A DNA stretch of 64,000 nucleotides from Clostridia bacterium (GTDB lineage: Bacteria > Bacillota > Clostridia > Oscillospirales > CAG-272): assembly GCA_017463865.1 (NCBI GenBank), contig JAFTOI010000020.1, positions 26,251 to 90,250 on the forward strand, given 5' to 3'. Shown here piece after piece: positions 1 through 10,016 of the stretch. The notes beneath the pieces were generated by a model. The model was not told the DNA's origin and made no database searches. It was given only the letters and a program-made list of their open reading frames with translations. Position numbers and translations under genes: made by a program. Numbering within the stretch: position 1 is the first letter of the stretch; the number at the start of each line of letters is the position of its first letter.

Positions 1-721
1 TCAGTTCGACCGGCTCGCCGCTCGTCTCAGCCTTACTCACCGGCGCGAAATAGGGCTCGGGCTTAAAATTGCGGATGGCCATGTCGCGGTCGTAGATGGC
101 CTTGACGATGGGCACGATGACTCGTCCGACGCGCAGGAAATGGCCGGTTTTGAGGGTGGCGTATCGGGTCAGGTTGACGCCGTAGAGCCAGTCGATCAGG
201 GTGCGCGCATAGCCCTCGTTGGCGAGATTATCGCACTCGGCGGCTGGCTTCAGCTCGGCCAGCGCCGCCCGCACCGTCTGCGGGGTCTGATCGGGCAGCC
301 ACAGCCGCAGCTGGGGCTTGCCCTCGGCCTCGGCCTGGCGCACGCAGAGGCGGATGATGATCTCCCCCTCGCGGTCGGCGTCGCCGGCGTTGACGATGGC
401 CTCCACATCCTCGCGGTGGCAGAGTGAGCGGATCAGCGCAAACTGCCGCTCGACGCCAGGATCGACCTTTTTGTCAGCCCCGCGGCGCAGCTCGAACTGA
501 TATTTTTTCGGAAAGCAGGGGATGTTGGCCATCGACCAGCGGGTCGAGCCGTCGGGGGAGGGCTGGTAGGCCTCGATGTCGCAGAGGGCGAACAGGTGGC
601 CGAAGGCCCAGGTCACGATGTAGCCCTGCCCCTCAAAATAGCCGCTGTATTTGCGCATGTCGCCGATCCCGGCGACGATGTTGCGCGCGAGACTCGGCTT
701 TTCGGCGATGATCAGAGTCAC
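1..721 (-). CDS. topB: DNA topoisomerase III (type IA), partial
   Basis: This is the first part of a type IA DNA topoisomerase, an enzyme that breaks one DNA strand through a tyrosine to relax or decatenate DNA. The translation opens with MTLIIAEKPSLARNI, the first Toprim motif, and has NAGDADREGEII at about residues 111-122, the acidic metal-binding Toprim motif. Only 240 residues are inside the window, so the active-site tyrosine and the C-terminus are missing. The start is GTG at 721-719, which overlaps the TGA of apbE upstream (GTGA), with AGGAGGGGG just before it; this points to translational coupling. Type III rather than type I is inferred from the short Toprim-to-core spacing and is the less certain part. 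Confidence 0.85.
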   Translation of the reverse strand, partial: MTLIIAEKPSLARNIVAGIGDMRKYSGYFEGQGYIVTWAFGHLFALCDIEAYQPSPDGSTRWSMANIPCFPKKYQFELRRGADKKVDPGVERQFALIRSLCHREDVEAIVNAGDADREGEIIIRLCVRQAEAEGKPQLRLWLPDQTPQTVRAALAELKPAAECDNLANEGYARTLIDWLYGVNLTRYATLKTGHFLRVGRVIVPIVKAIYDRDMAIRNFKPEPYFAPVSKAETSGEPVEL

Positions 722-1716
722 GATTCCCCCTCCTTTCCTAACATTTGCAGGTCATAATTTGGCTCGACGCCCGACGAGCAGATCACTTCACCGTCGCGGG
801 TGATGAAGATTGCCTCGGCACCCGCAGTCGCCTCGATCAGCGCAAGGCCTGCATCGGAGCCGAGCAGCATACAGGCGGTGCTCAGCCCGTCGCCCTGCCG
901 CGAGGACTGGCTCAGGATCGTCACCGACGCCAGCTCGTTATCGCAGGGATAGCCGGTGCGCGGGTCGAGGATGTGATGGTAATATTGCCCGTCGGCGGTA
1001 AAGCCGCGGTTGTAGATGCCCGACGTCACCACCGAGCCGTCGTGGACGGCGACCGACAGCAGCGGCTCCCCGCTTTCCGCCGCGGGGTCCTGCACGCCGA
1101 CCCGGTAGGCTTCGCCGTCCGGCTTGCCGCCGATGACGACGACATTGCCGCCAAGATTGAGGATGGCGTGCGCGACGTCCCGCGCGCGCAGCAGCGCGGC
1201 AACACGATCGGCGATCTCCCCCTTGGCGATGGCACCGAGGTCAAGTTGGGTGTCGGGGTCAGCGAAGGTGACGGTCGTGCCGTCGACACGCACCCCGGCA
1301 TAGCCGACGCTCGCGCAGGCGGCGGCGAGCGCCGCCGCGTCGGGGACGACCGGCGATTCCACCGTGAAATCCCACAGCGCACTCACCCGGCCGATGGTCG
1401 GATCGAACGCGCCGCCGGTGGCCTCGGCCAGTGCCAGCGCGTCGGCGATCAGCGCCGCCGTCTCTGGGGAGACGGTGTCTGTCTCCCGCGCATTCAGCCG
1501 CGCAATCTCGCTCGACGGGACAGTGCGGCTCAAGGCCGCTTCGGCCTCGCGGATGAGGGCAAAGCAATCGTCAAACAGTGCATCGTCCGCCCCCCAGAGG
1601 GTCAGTCGTACGATGGTGTTGAGCAGATACGCCTGCCGGGTTTTCTCCCGCGGCGCACAGCCGGTCAGCGGCAGGCAGAGAACGAGCGCCAGCACGCCGG
1701 CTAAGATTCGCTTCAT
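718..1716 (-). CDS. apbE: FAD:protein FMN transferase (ApbE family lipoprotein)
   Basis: ApbE proteins move FMN from FAD onto a Ser/Thr of extracytoplasmic flavoproteins such as Rnf/Nqr subunits or FMN-binding lipoproteins. The 332-residue product has a lipoprotein signal peptide with lipobox LTGC (Cys20), so it should be anchored outside the membrane. Family signatures are visible: DLGAIAKGEIAD near residue 155, LNLGGNVVVIGG, TSGIYNRGF and HHILDPRTGYP towards the C-terminus (the Mg/FAD-binding region). Length is normal for the family. It overlaps the Gx-transporter gene upstream by ATGA and the topB start downstream, so the genes are probably co-translated. No clear FMN-acceptor protein (FMN_bind domain) is encoded in the window. 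Confidence 0.93.
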   Translation of the reverse strand: MKRILAGVLALVLCLPLTGCAPREKTRQAYLLNTIVRLTLWGADDALFDDCFALIREAEAALSRTVPSSEIARLNARETDTVSPETAALIADALALAEATGGAFDPTIGRVSALWDFTVESPVVPDAAALAAACASVGYAGVRVDGTTVTFADPDTQLDLGAIAKGEIADRVAALLRARDVAHAILNLGGNVVVIGGKPDGEAYRVGVQDPAAESGEPLLSVAVHDGSVVTSGIYNRGFTADGQYYHHILDPRTGYPCDNELASVTILSQSSRQGDGLSTACMLLGSDAGLALIEATAGAEAIFITRDGEVICSSGVEPNYDLQMLGKEGES

Positions 1717-2219
1717 CTTCCCTGCCCCCCTTTGCGCAGTGCGCGCAGCACCAGCTGCGCGCAGATGCCGGTCACAGCACCCGTCACAATGCCCGCGATC
1801 AGCAGCACCGGCGCATAAGCCAGCGCCGCGCGATGGCCGATCCAGACGCAGGCCACGCCAAGCTGGCCGAGATTGTGCGCCGCCGCCCCGGCGACGCTGA
1901 CGCCGACGAGGCTCAGCCCACCGGCACGCCGCATCAGCAGCATCACGCCGAGGCTGAGCAGACCGCCGGCGAGGCTGTAGCAGAAGCCGGTGAAGCCGGC
2001 GTAAAGCAGGCCAGCCAGGCAGACCCGCGTCAGCATGACGCCGAGCGCCTGCCGCCCGCCGTGCAGTTCGAGCACACAGAGCAGCACTGTATTGGCGATC
2101 CCCAGCTTGACGCCGGGCAGGCCGGGCAGTGCCGGCAGCTGTGCCTCGAGCCAGCCGAGCACCAGAGCCAGCGCCGTCAGGACCCCCAGCCGGGCAACCG
2201 TTTGTGTGCGATTTTGCAT
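1713..2219 (-). CDS. Gx transporter family membrane protein (EetB-like)
   Basis: This 168-residue protein is almost entirely hydrophobic, with five or six predicted membrane segments. It resembles the Gx transporter family, often annotated as heptaprenyl diphosphate synthase component I. MQNRTQTVARLGVLTALALVL and the small-residue runs such as GLPGVKLGIANTVLL are typical of the family. The ATG at 2219 is preceded by AAAGGAGCG and gives the usual family length; a longer upstream reading is unlikely. It lies between a NusG-II domain gene and apbE. In some Firmicutes such genes occur in flavin-based extracellular electron-transfer loci (as I recall, eetA/eetB/fmnB). The substrate is not known to me. 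Confidence 0.75.
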   Translation of the reverse strand: MQNRTQTVARLGVLTALALVLGWLEAQLPALPGLPGVKLGIANTVLLCVLELHGGRQALGVMLTRVCLAGLLYAGFTGFCYSLAGGLLSLGVMLLMRRAGGLSLVGVSVAGAAAHNLGQLGVACVWIGHRAALAYAPVLLIAGIVTGAVTGICAQLVLRALRKGGQGR

Positions 2220-2241
2220 GATGCCGCTCCTTTCGTTTGAT

Positions 2242-2598
2242 TTAATCTGCCGCCAGCTCGACCGACACGCGATTAGGCAGGCAGACGATCCACGCCGCGT
2301 CGGGCAGGGCGCGGACGTCGTCGGGATAGCGCCAGCCGCAGGCGACGCAGGTCTGCGTTGGGCAGTTGGCCTCCCGCATCCGCACCCCGCCGCCGGAGAC
2401 CTCGACAATATTCACCGCGCCGCCGGGCTGTTCGATCACCAGCGCGGTGTCCTCATCAAGCGGCAGGACCGCATAAAGCGCGCCGTCGAGATAGACCCGC
2501 ACCTCGTCTCCGCCGCCGCGCAGGGCAAAGCCGAGCAAAGCCAGCCCCAGCGCGGCCAGCAGAACCGCGCCGATGACGATAATATCGCGTCGTTTCAT
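2242..2598 (-). CDS. NusG domain II-containing membrane-anchored protein (EetA-like)
   Basis: A 118-residue protein with one N-terminal membrane segment (about residues 6-27) and an extracytoplasmic NusG_II (DUF1312) domain. The diagnostic pattern is present: a Cys pair in ANCPTQTCVACGW followed by the IVCLPNRVSVEL ending. The start is the ATG at 2598 behind GGAGGAG; an ATG further upstream lacks a ribosome site. It is 22 bases upstream of the Gx-transporter gene and probably in one operon with it and apbE. Members of this family are found beside Rnf or electron-transfer genes, so a redox or flavin-related role at the membrane surface is an inference from context only. Confidence 0.75.
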   Translation of the reverse strand: MKRRDIIVIGAVLLAALGLALLGFALRGGGDEVRVYLDGALYAVLPLDEDTALVIEQPGGAVNIVEVSGGGVRMREANCPTQTCVACGWRYPDDVRALPDAAWIVCLPNRVSVELAAD

Positions 2599-2645
2599 TG
2601 CTCCTCCAGACAAAGCGGCACAGCCTGCGCCGTGCCGCCGTTTGC

Positions 2646-4349
2646 TCAGCCGATCAGCTGATATTCGATGTAGACCGGGTGGTGGTCGGAGGCGTAGTCG
2701 CCCATGACCGGGTCGTCGCAGACGTCGTAGTAGGCGGCCTTGATCTTGTCGTCGGTCACAAAGCAGAAGTCAATGATCGTCGCCGACTTGCCGTAGTTGT
2801 GGAAGGTGGCGGCACGCTCGGCATCGGGCGCAAGCTCAGCCGCATCGCCGAGGCGGCCGGCCACGAGACTCTTGTAGATCGTGCCCATGTATCCGGTGTT
2901 GAAGTCGCCGGTGCAGATGATGGGCAGATCGGGATACTGCGCGATGAAATCGAGCAGCACGCCGGCCTGCTGGCCGCGCGCCTCCTCACTCTTGTGGTCG
3001 AAGTGGGTGTTGACATGCATGAAGCGCGCGCCGTCCGACTTCCGCTCAAGGATAGCATACGAGAAGATGCGGTTGAGCGAGGACGACGGGAACTTCGAGG
3101 TCACGTCGGGGGTATCGGACAGCCACTTGGTACCGCTGTCGATGAGGTTGAATTTATCCTTTGCGTAGAAAACCGCGCTGTGCTCGCCCGAGCCGTTGTC
3201 GCGGCCGATGCCGACGCAGGCGTAGTAGCCGTCCAGCTCGCGCTTGAGGTAGGTCATCCAGGTGTCGGAGGCCTCCTGCACGCCGAAGGTATCGGGCAGG
3301 TGGGTCTCGATCTGGTAGAGGACGCGCGCCTGGCGCTCGGGGACGACGTTGCCGACGTAGACATTGAAGCTCATCGCCGACATGGTCTTGTCGTCGATCT
3401 TGGTCAGTGCAGGCGCGGCGAGCGTACACTCGACCGTCTTCGCACCGTCCGCCGGGGTCAGCTGTTCGATCAGCGCCAGCACCGCCTCGGCGTTGCCGAC
3501 TGAGTCGGCACCAGCGGCCACGACGGTCGGCTCACTCGACGTGTCAGCGCCAAGCAGATACTGGCCCGCCAGAGCGCTCACCGCCGAAGCGCCGGTATCA
3601 CCCACGCAGATCTTCGCCTTTACGCCCTCCGCCTTGCTGCTCGCGACGACCTGCATCACATCCCCGCTCATCTCCGCGATATGATCGGCCAGCAGCTCGG
3701 CCAGATGCTTCTCGAACGCCTTATTTCCAGCCGCGTACACGATGGTATACTCGCCGATCGGGCGGCCGCAGAGCGTCATCGACTCCACATCGTAGATGCC
3801 GGTCTTGATCTTCCCCTCGCCCTCGGTGAAAAAGTCGGTGCGGGTCGCCGCGCCGGCCCCCAGCACGTTCAGACGGAAGAGGCTGACCGCCTGCGCAGTC
3901 GCCTCGCTGGTGTGCCCGGCGATGACCAGCTTGCCGTCGACGATGCCGTAGCCGTAATCATCGGCCTTCAATCCCGCGAGGAAGGCGGCCGTCTGCGGGC
4001 GGTTGGTCGCACCGATCAGGATCTCGCGGTCGACGATCTCGTAGCCCTTCATGCCTTCCTTATAGAAGTCGGTCTTGATCGCCATCGACGAACTGCAGGT
4101 ATCGTTGATGGCCTTGAGCAGTCCTGTCGCCGCGTCGATGAGGGTGTCGTCGGTCTCCTCGGGGCGGACGAGAACATAATCGCTCAGCTCGGCCAGCTTG
4201 ATCGCAAACGGTGGTGCCTCGGTCTCAGGCGCAGCGGTGGTGACGGCCTCGGTCGTCACGGTGTTGGGCGTGTCGCCCGACTGGCAGCCGGCAAACGTGC
4301 AGAGCGCGGCACCGGCCAGCAAAAGGGTACAGATCTGCTTGATTCTCAT
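2646..4349 (-). CDS. Lipoprotein with endonuclease/exonuclease/phosphatase (EEP) domain
   Basis: A 567-residue secreted lipoprotein (lipobox TFAGC, Cys21) followed by a Thr/Glu-rich linker. Residues 50-300 form a region shared with the GDPD lipoprotein at 49009-50913: EILIGATNRPQT and GKLVIAGHTSEATAQA resemble the GH20b/GH67-N-like accessory domain of glycoside hydrolases. The C-terminal part from about residue 320 is an EEP metal-dependent phosphodiesterase: MSFNVYVGN, GVQEAS, HVNTHFDH, ICTGDFNTG and a final SDHHPVYIEY supply the expected Asn, Glu, His and Asp-His residues. Possible substrates are nucleic acids, phospholipids or phosphoesters outside the cell. Its start codon overlaps the stop of the HAD gene (ATGA), so the two are coupled. 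Confidence 0.85.
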   Translation of the reverse strand: MRIKQICTLLLAGAALCTFAGCQSGDTPNTVTTEAVTTAAPETEAPPFAIKLAELSDYVLVRPEETDDTLIDAATGLLKAINDTCSSSMAIKTDFYKEGMKGYEIVDREILIGATNRPQTAAFLAGLKADDYGYGIVDGKLVIAGHTSEATAQAVSLFRLNVLGAGAATRTDFFTEGEGKIKTGIYDVESMTLCGRPIGEYTIVYAAGNKAFEKHLAELLADHIAEMSGDVMQVVASSKAEGVKAKICVGDTGASAVSALAGQYLLGADTSSEPTVVAAGADSVGNAEAVLALIEQLTPADGAKTVECTLAAPALTKIDDKTMSAMSFNVYVGNVVPERQARVLYQIETHLPDTFGVQEASDTWMTYLKRELDGYYACVGIGRDNGSGEHSAVFYAKDKFNLIDSGTKWLSDTPDVTSKFPSSSLNRIFSYAILERKSDGARFMHVNTHFDHKSEEARGQQAGVLLDFIAQYPDLPIICTGDFNTGYMGTIYKSLVAGRLGDAAELAPDAERAATFHNYGKSATIIDFCFVTDDKIKAAYYDVCDDPVMGDYASDHHPVYIEYQLIG

Positions 4350-5002
4350 TGTTTTTCCTCCAATTCAGCCGTCCCGACAAGGGATAGCAGTTCTTCAAAG
4401 CGATCAATCACCGGCACGCCGGCTGTCTCGAGCCGAGCCCGGCTGTGGTGGCCGCCGGTAATCAGGACGCAGTCCGCGCCGATCAACGCCGCGACCTCGG
4501 CGTCGTGCAGGGTGTCGCCGACGAACAGCGGCCGCGCATCGGGGTGCGCCTGCCGCCACGCCGCCGCGATGGCGGCCTTGCTGCCGGCATAGATGTTGTC
4601 CAGCCCCAGCACATCGGTGAAGCGGTCGGCAATCCCGAGCCCGCGCAGCTGCCCCATGAGCATCTCCCGCTCGGAGGCCGACAGCACCAGCTGCGGCATA
4701 TTCCGTGCCGTCAGCGCGTCAAGCACGGCGGCGACGCCGGCGCGCAGGCCGGCTGTCCGGCTGTGCGCGAGGTAGAGCGCCACCCACTCATGCGCCAGCG
4801 CGTCATAGCCCTCACGATCAACGTCAAGGCCGAGCGCGCGGTAATAGTCTTCGATGGGGAAGTCGAAGATGTCACGGTAGTCGTCAAACGATGCAAATTC
4901 GCACAGTCCACGGGCGCGGAGCATCTCGTTGATGCTCTCGACCCCGGCAGCGACGTCGTCATACAGCGTGCCGTTGAAGTCCCAGATGAGATGTGTCCAC
5001 AT
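4346..5002 (-). CDS. HAD family hydrolase, phosphoglycolate phosphatase-like
   Basis: A 218-residue haloacid dehalogenase-type phosphatase. Motif I is slightly unusual, IWDFNGTLYDD, with Asn after Phe in place of the common Asp (DFDGTL); the nucleophile Asp and the second acidic position three residues on should be checked. Motif II is LVLSAS, motif III lies around the Lys of YAGSKAAIAAA, and motif IV is FVGDTLHDAEVA. The cap is the C1 helical type, suggesting small-metabolite phosphoesters. The ATG at 5002 has GAGG upstream; the longer reading from 5047 runs through a terminator hairpin. It overlaps the following lipoprotein gene by ATGA. Confidence 0.85.
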   Translation of the reverse strand: MWTHLIWDFNGTLYDDVAAGVESINEMLRARGLCEFASFDDYRDIFDFPIEDYYRALGLDVDREGYDALAHEWVALYLAHSRTAGLRAGVAAVLDALTARNMPQLVLSASEREMLMGQLRGLGIADRFTDVLGLDNIYAGSKAAIAAAWRQAHPDARPLFVGDTLHDAEVAALIGADCVLITGGHHSRARLETAGVPVIDRFEELLSLVGTAELEEKQ

Positions 5003-5021
5003 AATTCCTCGGTTCCTATCA

Positions 5022-5063
5022 TGCAAAACAAACCGGAATGTGTCCATTCCGGTTTGTTTGTCA
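5022..5063 (-). terminator. Rho-independent terminator after the solute-binding lipoprotein gene
   Basis: A perfect 15-bp inverted repeat at 5026-5040 and 5045-5059 with a 4-base loop and T-rich flanks on both sides. It sits 10 bases after the stop of the gene at 5073-6773 and just upstream of the HAD gene. Confidence 0.9.
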
Positions 5064-5072
5064 AATCTGGCA

Positions 5073-6773
5073 TTAGCCTTCTGGCGGCCAGTTGGTGTTA
5101 TACCATTCGTTGTAGAGGTAGTTGGGCGTACCTTCAGTCAGCGTCTTGTTGGCGTTGGCGAAGTCGGTATTGGCCAGCAGCTCTTCGTAAGCCTTGTCAA
5201 CAAAAGCAGTGACCTCCTCGGCGCTCTTGCAGGCGTCGAGCTTGGGCAGGTACTCGTCGCTCACCTTCTCCATGATCTCAACCCACTTCCAATCCAGCTC
5301 TTCGGCGTCAAAGGAGAAGCCGTGCAGCGGATCAAGGCGGGCGTCGATGTTCTGAAGCTTACCGGACTCCCAGGCGTCTGCGGGCATGCCCTCCTCGGGA
5401 TAGGCGACGAAAGCGTTGCCGGTCTTCCCCAGATCCATCATGTAATCCTTGTTGAGACGGGTCAGGGTGCCATCCTCGTTGATCTGGTAGTTGACGCCCT
5501 CGATACCGTACTGGAGCAGATTGCGCAACTCGGAGTTGGTGTTGAGGTAGGTGACGATTTCCATCGAACGGGTCAGATCCTTGGTGTAGGTCGTGACACC
5601 GAACATACCGGAGTACAGCGACTCCTCGGTCGCCATGGGGTTCTCGAGCACGATCATCTCGTACTTGTCACCGTACTGGTTGACCAGGTCGCGGGAGCCC
5701 TTCATGACAGAGATCGCGAACGGCTTGGAGGGATCGGCATTCTTCTTGATGTAGCCCTTGTCAGCAAAATCCTGGATGGTCTTGATCTGGTCGGTGATCT
5801 GGCGGGTCGCGAAGATCTGACGGAAGCTGACACGGGTGCTGTAGCCAGCAGTTGCGCTGACGAACGCGCCGACGACGGAGCGCTCATCGGTGAACTTCAG
5901 GGTGTCCTTGTCGAGGGACATGTACTTGATATTGGTCAGCTCAAGCTCGCCGCAGACGGGGGTAACGTCGGGCTCGTACTTGGCAACGTCCTCAACAAAC
6001 TCAGCCGCGAAGGAGAGCTCGGTGAAGTCGGTGGGATCATAGCTGTACTTGGCAGCCAGCTCCTTGTTGACCAGCAGGTAGGTGTACTCGCCGATCACAT
6101 GGTTGTTCGGGATAGCATAGGTCGAGCCGTCGACCTTGGCTGCATCCATGAAAACAGGGTTGATGTAGTCCTTGAGCTTCTTGGAGCCGCTGCTCAGCTC
6201 GTCATCGAGACGGGAGAGAACATCGCGGTCGATGTAGTCAAGGTAACGCTCATAGCCGGTGAAGGCGATGATATCGATCTGGCGGGAGGATTCCTCGGGG
6301 TACTTCAGCTCGGACAGACCCCACTCGTTGACGACGGTCTCCTCTGCGGTGGTCTCGTCGCTGGTCTCCTCGGCGGTAGTCGCAGCCTCGGTGATACCGA
6401 GGGCCTTCAGCTCCTTCTGGCGCTGCTTTGCTGCCTTGCGGGCAGCCTCTTCGGCCTCGATCTCGGCCTCGATGCCGGCGACCTTCTCCTCGAGGACGTC
6501 GTAGAGCTCATCCTCGGTGTAGAAATACATGTTCACCTGGGTCTTGAATTTTGCCTTAGTGATCTTGTTGAATGCCTCAGCGACCGCTGCGGCCGCTTCA
6601 TCGGTGGTTTCCTTTTCCGTAATCAGATACATGCTCAGGGTCGTCGTGTAGCGGGAAGCCTCATCGGTGATTTCCTGCTCGGCATTTTCGCCCGAAGTCG
6701 AGCTGCAGCTCGTCAGCATGACGGAAAAGAGCATGATGACGGTCAACATCAGACTAATCAGTCTCTTGTTCAT
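5073..6773 (-). CDS. Extracellular solute-binding lipoprotein (ABC transporter, sugar type)
   Basis: A 566-residue secreted lipoprotein with a signal peptide and lipobox MLTSC (Cys23). The fold pattern is that of a family 1 solute-binding protein: KYPEESSRQIDIIAFTGYERYLDYI, GSTYAIPNNHVIGEYTYLLVNKELAAKY and an NPMATEESLYSGMFGV segment, as in LplA-type sugar-binding proteins. Residues about 95-150 form a charged, probably coiled insertion rich in Glu, Ala and Thr that is unusual for this class. No permease or ATPase gene is adjacent, so it is an orphan binding protein here. It has its own strong promoter and terminator and is therefore a single-gene unit. The substrate is unknown. Confidence 0.8.
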   Translation of the reverse strand: MNKRLISLMLTVIMLFSVMLTSCSSTSGENAEQEITDEASRYTTTLSMYLITEKETTDEAAAAVAEAFNKITKAKFKTQVNMYFYTEDELYDVLEEKVAGIEAEIEAEEAARKAAKQRQKELKALGITEAATTAEETSDETTAEETVVNEWGLSELKYPEESSRQIDIIAFTGYERYLDYIDRDVLSRLDDELSSGSKKLKDYINPVFMDAAKVDGSTYAIPNNHVIGEYTYLLVNKELAAKYSYDPTDFTELSFAAEFVEDVAKYEPDVTPVCGELELTNIKYMSLDKDTLKFTDERSVVGAFVSATAGYSTRVSFRQIFATRQITDQIKTIQDFADKGYIKKNADPSKPFAISVMKGSRDLVNQYGDKYEMIVLENPMATEESLYSGMFGVTTYTKDLTRSMEIVTYLNTNSELRNLLQYGIEGVNYQINEDGTLTRLNKDYMMDLGKTGNAFVAYPEEGMPADAWESGKLQNIDARLDPLHGFSFDAEELDWKWVEIMEKVSDEYLPKLDACKSAEEVTAFVDKAYEELLANTDFANANKTLTEGTPNYLYNEWYNTNWPPEG

Positions 6774-6831
6774 GTTTGATCCTCCTGTTAAAATTGCGGC
6801 CGCACGGGCGCGCCGACTTTGATACTACAAT

Positions 6832-6860
6832 ATTGTACACGAAATTTTGTCTTCTGTCAA
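6832..6860 (-). promoter_or_regulatory. Sigma-A promoter of the solute-binding lipoprotein gene
   Basis: Read on the minus strand: TTGACA at 6860-6855, a 17-base spacer, then TACAAT at 6837-6832. The gene starts 59 bases further on, behind ACAGGAGGATC. Confidence 0.85.
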
Positions 6861-7074
6861 GGCAAAAATTATGTCCAAACCAAATCCTTGGAAAAAATGG
6901 AGCAAAAAGTCGCGCCAAAAATCGCAAATCGGCCAAAAACGGGCGTCATTTTTCACAAAGGCACCCGCATGATTTTTGGCGTTTGCACGGAAAATTCAGC
7001 GCTTTTCATAATTTGTTCGCCGCATTTTTGTGAATAGGCGACAATCTTTTGCGTTTTCAGCAAAACAGAAGCGA
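6861..7074. other. Intergenic, AT-rich, nothing identified
   Basis: Between the promoter above and the rpoD stop codon. I see no gene, no convincing terminator for rpoD and no strong inverted repeat here. Confidence 0.5.
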
Positions 7075-8166
<1,092 letters not shown>

Positions 8167-8216
8167 GCCTTTTCCCCTTTTTTGGTATGTATTTCCTATA
8201 TTTACATGTATTTTTA

Positions 8217-10010
8217 TCACTTTGTCTTCTGCCCCTTCGCGGCGGCCAGCGCCGCGCGCTTCCGCTCGATGGCAGAGAGCACGCCGCCCGCTTCCTCGCC
8301 CTCCCGGCGGCGGACTGCTTCCTCGCGCAGCAGTGCCGCGCTCTCGCGCAGGACACTGATGCCGTTTTCGCTCAGCTCGCGGCGGTTCAGGCGCATCCGC
8401 TCCAGCCGCCCGATCTCGTCGGGGGTAAAGCCCTCGCCCAGCAGGGTCATGTCAAAGCCGCTGTCGCTCCGCTCGAGGTCGAGGATCGCCGTGAAGACGC
8501 GCCGACCGAAGGCGGTGAAGAAATCGTCCTCGCCAAGCTCGACGGCCCCGCCCGCGACAGCGGCGCGGTGCTCGTCGTAGAGCAGCATCAGCCCCAGCAC
8601 CGTTTCCTCGGCGCGGGCGACGCGCATGTTCTTGGCGGCGTCGGGATTGACCCGGTCGCCAAATCCTGCAGCGGCGGCCTGGGCGTCCCTGCCCTCCTGC
8701 TGGCGGCGCTCCTTTTTGAGGCGATTGACCTCGCGCTCGACGTCCTGCCGCATCACCTCGACGGGCAGCTCGAGCCGCTTGGCCGCCTCGGTGACGTATA
8801 CCTCGCGCTCAACGTGGGAGTAGGTTCCCGCGATGATGCGGCAGAGGGCGGCCGAGGCCTTGATCTTTTCCTCGGGATTGCTGGGGTCGTGCTGAGCCAG
8901 CACCGTCTCGAGGCGGTATTCGAAGCCGGACGCGCTGCCCGCCAGCAGCTGGCGGAAGCGATCGGCGCCGTAGGTTTTGATATATTCGTCGGGATCCTTC
9001 GCCCCGCTCATGCGCAGGACGCGGGTCTCGAGCCCCACCTCGCCGAGGATGCGCAGCGCTTTCTGCGCCGCATTTTGCCCAGCTTCATCACTATCATACG
9101 AAATCACGACACGTGATGTATGGTATCTCATAATCCGCGCCTGTTCGGGTGTAATCGCGGTTCCAAGCGTAGCAACTGCACAGGGAAAACCTGCCGCATG
9201 CAAAGCAATGACATCCATATACCCCTCGCACAATATCATTTGCTCAGAGCAATTTCCTTTTGCATAATTCAAGGCAAACAGGTTTCTGCTTTTCTTAAAA
9301 GCCGGCGTGTCGGATGAGTTTAGATACTTTGGCTTGCTGTCATCCATCACACGCCCGCCAAATGCCACAACATTTCCAGCAACATCAATGATCGGGAACA
9401 TAACCCGGTTTCGGAACAACGAAAATATCGACCCATTTTTTTCGCTGCGACGGCACAAAAAACCTTCCGTCATTTCTTCGTCCGTATAGCCTTTGTCTTT
9501 CAAAAAGCGATACAAGCTCCCGAAATCGTTTGGCGCAAACCCAAGACCAAAGCGTCTGATCGTTGCCCCGCCCAACTTTCTTTTTTCCAAATATGCCCGC
9601 GCTTCTTGACCAGCTTCAGAATTGAGCATGTCGCGAAAATAACGTGCAGCATCTTTATTCATCGCTAGTACACGGGCGCGCTTAACGCCCTGTTCTTTCG
9701 ACTCGCCACTGTGTGGAACAGTCAGCCCAACTCGATTCGCAAGGAATTCTATCGCTCCCATAAAATCGAGATTCTCTCGTAATCGAATGAACGTAATAAC
9801 ATCGCCACCGACACCACAACCATAGCAGTGAAAATGTTTATCCGGATATATCATGAACGATGGTGTTTTTTCACTATGGAACGGACAGCAGCATACTAAA
9901 TTTGAGCCTGAGCGCCGCAAAGCCACATATTGGCTTATCACATCTTCCAAATCATTTCGCTGAATCAGTTCTTCAACAAACAGACGGAATTCTCTATTAT
10001 CGTTAATCAT
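8217..10010 (-). CDS. dnaG: DNA primase DnaG
   Basis: DnaG makes RNA primers for replication. The 597-residue protein has the N-terminal zinc ribbon ([12 protein letters not shown] and [12 protein letters not shown], about residues 41-70), the core with [33 protein letters not shown] and [11 protein letters not shown] (Toprim acidic residues), and a C-terminal helicase-binding domain. Length is normal. The first 310 or so codons (about 9080-10010) are clearly richer in A/T and use different codons from the rest of the gene and from its neighbours, which suggests homologous replacement from another strain or species. It starts 6 bases after dgt and is followed by rpoD. Confidence 0.97.
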   Translation of the reverse strand: MINDNREFRLFVEELIQRNDLEDVISQYVALRRSGSNLVCCCPFHSEKTPSFMIYPDKHFHCYGCGVGGDVITFIRLRENLDFMGAIEFLANRVGLTVPHSGESKEQGVKRARVLAMNKDAARYFRDMLNSEAGQEARAYLEKRKLGGATIRRFGLGFAPNDFGSLYRFLKDKGYTDEEMTEGFLCRRSEKNGSIFSLFRNRVMFPIIDVAGNVVAFGGRVMDDSKPKYLNSSDTPAFKKSRNLFALNYAKGNCSEQMILCEGYMDVIALHAAGFPCAVATLGTAITPEQARIMRYHTSRVVISYDSDEAGQNAAQKALRILGEVGLETRVLRMSGAKDPDEYIKTYGADRFRQLLAGSASGFEYRLETVLAQHDPSNPEEKIKASAALCRIIAGTYSHVEREVYVTEAAKRLELPVEVMRQDVEREVNRLKKERRQQEGRDAQAAAAGFGDRVNPDAAKNMRVARAEETVLGLMLLYDEHRAAVAGGAVELGEDDFFTAFGRRVFTAILDLERSDSGFDMTLLGEGFTPDEIGRLERMRLNRRELSENGISVLRESAALLREEAVRRREGEEAGGVLSAIERKRAALAAAKGQKTK

Positions 10011-10016
10011 TCCGCT

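Noticed and set aside
4929-6779. Long plus-strand ORF opposite the solute-binding protein
   Set aside because: Low-complexity shadow of a GC-rich gene; no ribosome site, and the minus strand has promoter, lipobox and terminator.
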